From Polytrichum commune (taxonomy: Eukaryota; Streptophyta; Polytrichopsida; Polytrichales; Polytrichaceae), in NCBI GenBank assembly GCA_950295325.1, contig OX485803.1:45835554-45895553 (forward strand): 60,000 nucleotides of DNA, given 5' to 3'. Position 1 is the first letter of the stretch, and every line of letters begins with the position of its first letter. Below, one piece after another: positions 56,469 through 60,000 of the stretch. The position numbers were made by a program, and so were the translations under genes. The notes under the pieces are model-generated. The model searched no databases, had not been told where the DNA came from, and was given only the letters and a program-made list of their open reading frames with translations.

Positions 56469-56470
56469 TA

Positions 56471-57817
56471 GCATTCTTATGTGTAAAAGCGGTGTCACAA
56501 CCAATTTGTTTGAATTCAAGAAAGCCTACCACCTTTCTATTGATCAACAATTCCAAGCTCCACAAAACATGCAGGTTTTGTATATTATTCTTATGACATG
56601 TTAAGTTTTGATTGCTAGCATTTTGATAATGATAACCAATGATCTTTGTATTTGTATAGAACTATGTTTTCAAAGTACCTCGAGTGAAAAAACCCTCAAA
56701 TTGTTTCATAAGAATATGCCATTTTCCGAGCGAGCTCAATTTTCAGAACCAATCAAGTGTTTCATAATTTGCACTACAATCAAACCACTTTAGAGCATGC
56801 CCATTGCCCACCAAACCATGCAATTTATTTGGCTACTATCAGTTGTTGAAGCTTTATGAGGTATGACAACATGCTTGTCCCTCCATTTAACCAAAGTTTC
56901 TCATTGTCCACCAATTATGTTATAGTTGGCTGGTCTTTGAATGCCCCGGCAGGTAAATATTCTCATATTTGGCTAGCCAAAAGCTTCGATGAGAGACCCT
57001 CTACACCATAATCGATGGGGAATGAAACTTTTTTTGGTCTATATATAGTGCGACAAGCATGCCATCACACCTTACAAAACCAGTTGTACGAAGAAAATTT
57101 GCCTGGTGTGGTGGGCACACTCTTGGTCTTTGACAAAACTATCATATAAAACATAATTAGTCGTTTGAGAGTTAAGCTCCCAATTTCAATCTAGAATGAC
57201 GCCTACATGCCAACACCAACCTGAAGCGCTCTGCAGTCTGCATGATACTTAAATGTCATTTAGCGCAAGCTACAGCCAAGACACCTTGTACCTTAAGGTG
57301 CTTCCTGATTAATAATTTTTTGATGCCGAACTTATAATTTCCGCATGAGATCTGACCAGAGGTCTAAAGCAAAATAAGACTCCTATGTGGCAAAATTTCA
57401 AGAATAATTATTTACTGAATGCCAAAGCAGGAAGCACTCTACGGAAGCCACTTGACAAAATACTATCAAGCTTCACCTGATCTTAATGTTTGGTTCTGTG
57501 AATGGAGCATTTAAAAATTTGATGAGATGTAAAGTTTACAAATGTATTGTGACATGCAAGATGCTTGGAATCATTAACCAGGCAATCATCAATTTGTTGG
57601 TAGAGCTCGATCCATGCAACAACCTCATGCTTTGAAGAGCTCTCAAGGATGAAGATATGTTAATCTCTCCTTGTTTTGGGTCGTGCGCAGTCAATCTCAA
57701 TGCCTCTTTAAGAGGAGATCAAAGTCTATTGGTTAGAAACCAGAAGCACCACCAAAATGTCATCCTGACAAGGTGCTAAAATAGCATTCTAAAAACCAAA
57801 ATGATCATCCATTTGCA
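56471..57817. other. non-coding stretch
   Basis: No gene or clear element is recognised. Confidence 0.45.
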
Positions 57818-58105
57818 CTAAAAGTAGACTTGCTCGGCCAATCTCTTACCAAACACAAAGTGGTCATCCTCATGGTCATCCAGCTGATTGTCATCACATC
57901 TACTGCCTTTGCATCCACCAGAAAACACAAAATTTGCTTCACACCCATTCACTTTTCCAAAGAAGTACCTGCTCAAATAGTTCATGAGGCCAAAAACTTG
58001 TGCCTTCCTCAAGTTCGAGAGATTGCTCCCTCTCTCCGTATAAACTGCACACTGTAGTGGGGGAACCCAAATATGTAGTTTTGGGAACTTAATCAAAAAG
58101 TGCAA
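57818..58105 (-). other. possible 3' exon or UTR ORF of the LRR gene
   Basis: A 95-codon frame on the - strand lies 73 bp beyond the stop of the LRR exon. It follows a plausible acceptor (CCACTACAG near 58050) and ends with an acidic stretch (DDNQLDDHEDDHFVFGKRLA). It could be an alternative last exon, 3' UTR or chance. I recognise no domain. Confidence 0.25.
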
Positions 58106-58178
58106 TAGCAGGAAAAACCATCAGAATTCTGTATCCTGGATAAATGGCTTAAATGATGTTCAAGGTCTTCAGATAACA

Positions 58179-59268
58179 CTAGAAGCTAAAACAAGAAAAG
58201 TCAAGACTTTTAGTCCATAATCTAGGCTTTAATACTATATCTTGACCAGAAACTCTCATCCCATTAATCATCGCTTCTACTTGGGGTACAAGCTCATCGT
58301 ACTCCACTGGGCTATTACTATGAACAAAAATCTCCAGAGAAGTGACAGTCGGCTTTAGTAATATCTGTAAGATTTTCAAGCAAGTCTCTAATTTGTGAGG
58401 TATCATGTGGAGTATAAGATTCCTCAAAGGCGGCCACCTCTGCCCTATACTCAGCTTCTCAACATTGATTTCCATTGAATACCAGAGCCCAGGTCCAATA
58501 TTTAGGATACTTAATCTTTCACAATCTTGTAAGTGATTAAAACTTGGAAGTTCCAGCTCAACATTACCCAAAACTCCCAACCACTTTCCATCTTCACCTA
58601 ACGCCATGCAGGGAATATCCAAAAATAATTTATCAAGCCTGGGATTGGTTGTAGCAAGTCTTTTTAGAGTATCGAACCCTATTGCCCCATACAGTAACTC
58701 CTGTAGGCCATTAAGATTTTTCAACTCCAGTTTTGATGGATCTAGAACTTCCAAGTTGAAGGCAAAGAACTTCAGATTTGGACAATTGATGCTAAGCTTC
58801 TCTGGACACAGCATCTTGAGCTGTAACTTTACAAGGTTAGGCAAGTTGATTATCACATCTTTGGCCATAGTTGAGAGACCGAGGCATAAAACCTTCATGT
58901 CAGGAAAGGTCAAGTCGCCTTGAGTTACTCCGAAAACCCCTAAGAGTGCCAAAGTTTGTAAATTCGGCATGTGATTATTGATATCTTGTAAGGCACTGCC
59001 ACACACTTTCACACATCGCATTGTGAAACTTATCATGGAAGGCATATCCCCAAAACCCTCTGTGTCTATGAACATATTCCTCAAATCCAGAGTCTTCAAC
59101 ACAAGACCTGCAAAAATGTCACAAACATTAACATTTGAACAAATATCATAAAGTTCACTATTAGGGTTGCAATTTTGGTTGATCATTGAAGTAGGACCCA
59201 TATATCCCAATGCTTGGATTATGACCTTATTAGTTCCAGCCTTGAGATTATGAGCTAACTTTAAAATC
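58179..59268 (-). CDS. leucine-rich repeat protein, F-box/LRR type, last exon
   Basis: A 343-codon frame on the - strand stays open upstream to a good acceptor (TTTCTTGATTCCAG) at 59269-59270, so the exon is about 1.09 kb and ends at TAG 58179-58181. The start codon and the expected N-terminal F-box lie in upstream exons. At least eight irregular LRRs are visible, for example VLKTLDLRNM, NLQTLALLGV, DMKVLCLGLS, NLVKLQLKML, RLDKLFLDIP, RLSILNIGPG and PLRNLILHMI. The spacing and the ending (SLEIFVHSN...VEAMINGMRVSGQDIV) resemble plant F-box/LRR/FBD-type proteins, which choose substrates for SCF ubiquitin ligases. The F-box itself is not seen, so other LRR families remain possible. No in-frame stop is present. 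Confidence 0.65.
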
Positions 59269-59389
59269 CTGGAATCAAGAAATGATACTACATTAACACT
59301 TCCATTGACTTAACGCCTAATACATAATAGAGACCGCACTGATATCAACACCATTCCTTTGATGTCTTGGAAGGAGACTATTTTACTAA

Positions 59390-59689
59390 GGGCAGGCTTA
59401 CATAAGGGTCAGGGGTCCAAAAAAAAGCATCCCTTAATGGGCCTTACTTTTGGACTCAAGATTGGACCCAAGCTTGAAAGTTCGTTTTCAAACTAGGAGG
59501 AGTATTTCTTTGAGCTGGGACCGACGAGATTTGGCGAGAAATTGATGCCACATTAGTGCCACCTCATTTTTTCATACCTTGGACTTGGACCCTAGTGTAA
59601 ACTCCTTGGGTCCAAAATTTTGCTCTCGAACAATAGGGTCGCTCAATTTTTGGAGTTTCTTTGGTCTCGACTCTAGCGTAAACCCACCC
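59390..59689. mobile_element. Harbinger-type MITE in a probable intron of the LRR gene
   Basis: Ends GGGCAGGCTTACATAAGGGT and, in reverse, GGGTGGGTTTACGCTAGAGT pair with several mismatches. TAA flanks both sides (59387-59389 and 59690-59692). The element is 300 bp and starts about 120 bp upstream of the exon acceptor. Confidence 0.7.
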
Positions 59690-59692
59690 TAA

Positions 59693-60000
59693 GAACTACT
59701 TGTCTTGTATAGTTTTGAGCTACATAACTAGAACAATTATATGTTAATAACAAAGGCATCACAAGCTTCGACCAACCTCCCTACTGGTGCACCTTTCCAT
59801 CTAAAGGATTTGATCCGCCATTCAAAATGATGGCCTTCCACTCTTCAAAGGTGCTACTCCCACAATGCATTAGTTTTTGGCAACTGGTTCAGATTTGCTA
59901 TGTGTGCCCTATCTGTAACCTGCTAATCATAACATACACAGAAAATCGGACTAATTACAAGGTGGACACTTTCTATTAGCCATAATCAAGACAGGAAAGT
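59693..60000. other. upstream side of the LRR exon, nothing recognised
   Basis: No further exon of the LRR gene is identifiable before the window ends. This may be intron. Confidence 0.35.

Noticed and set aside
1-60000. Organelle-derived insertions or ribosomal RNA genes
   Set aside because: I recognised no plastid, mitochondrial or rRNA sequence on either strand.

Overview
This is a stretch of nuclear DNA from a land plant. It is gene-poor and dominated by decayed and recent transposable elements. The plant call rests on plant-type L1 LINEs with a zf-RVT tail, a PIF/Harbinger element with a plant-type Myb/SANT-like partner gene, Stowaway-like repeats beginning CTCCCTCC, an F-box-type LRR exon and AAACCCTAA telomere-like repeats. 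A broken phosphate-transporter copy resembles the PTB/PiT type, which I know from algae and bryophytes but not from flowering plants. That hints at a non-seed plant but does not prove it. All calls come from reading the sequence; no database search was possible.

Layout. 0-0.2 kb: the last 58 codons of a gene that starts left of the window. 0.2-7.6 kb: tandem ~420-bp units and two copies of a segmental duplication, one of them interrupted by a 515-bp TA-flanked element that carries its own 80-codon ORF. 5-13.5 kb: non-coding DNA with several small inverted-repeat elements (MITEs). 13.6-14.9 kb and 25.9-27.2 kb: two almost identical 1,297-bp pogo/Tigger derivatives. 15.3 kb: an older pogo remnant. 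17-22.2 kb: more MITEs, a tandem duplication and an LTR fragment. 23.06-23.72 kb: an intact RING-finger membrane protein gene, the best host gene in the window. 28-30.4 kb: repeats, an exon-like relic and a Cys-rich ORF. 30.4-35.4 kb: a wrecked L1 LINE. 35.5 kb: a MITE with a central hairpin. 36.0-36.6 kb: the phosphate-transporter pseudogene. 37.4 kb: a hAT remnant.

38.9-47.8 kb: an 8.9-kb PIF/Harbinger element with matching inverted ends, a TTA duplication, a Myb/SANT-like gene on the + strand and a complete transposase on the - strand. The two genes point toward each other across a long spacer that has itself collected repeats. 47.9-49.2 kb: a TAA-flanked inverted-repeat element holding a hAT-like fragment. 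49.7-50.4 kb: another hAT remnant. 50.85-53.9 kb: a second LINE that is nearly continuous but disabled, followed directly by a tRNA-Gly-like sequence. 54-58 kb: non-coding DNA and one MITE. 58.2-59.3 kb: the 3' exon of an F-box-type LRR gene on the - strand, with a MITE just upstream in a probable intron.

Functionally the only system with parts that fit together is the Harbinger element, whose transposase and Myb-like partner are both open. The small elements with TTA/TAA/TGA duplications belong to the same superfamily but have different ends, so they are probably not its direct substrates. The pogo pair moved recently but must have relied on a transposase encoded elsewhere. I see no CRISPR array, no bacterial-type operon and nothing clearly of organelle origin.
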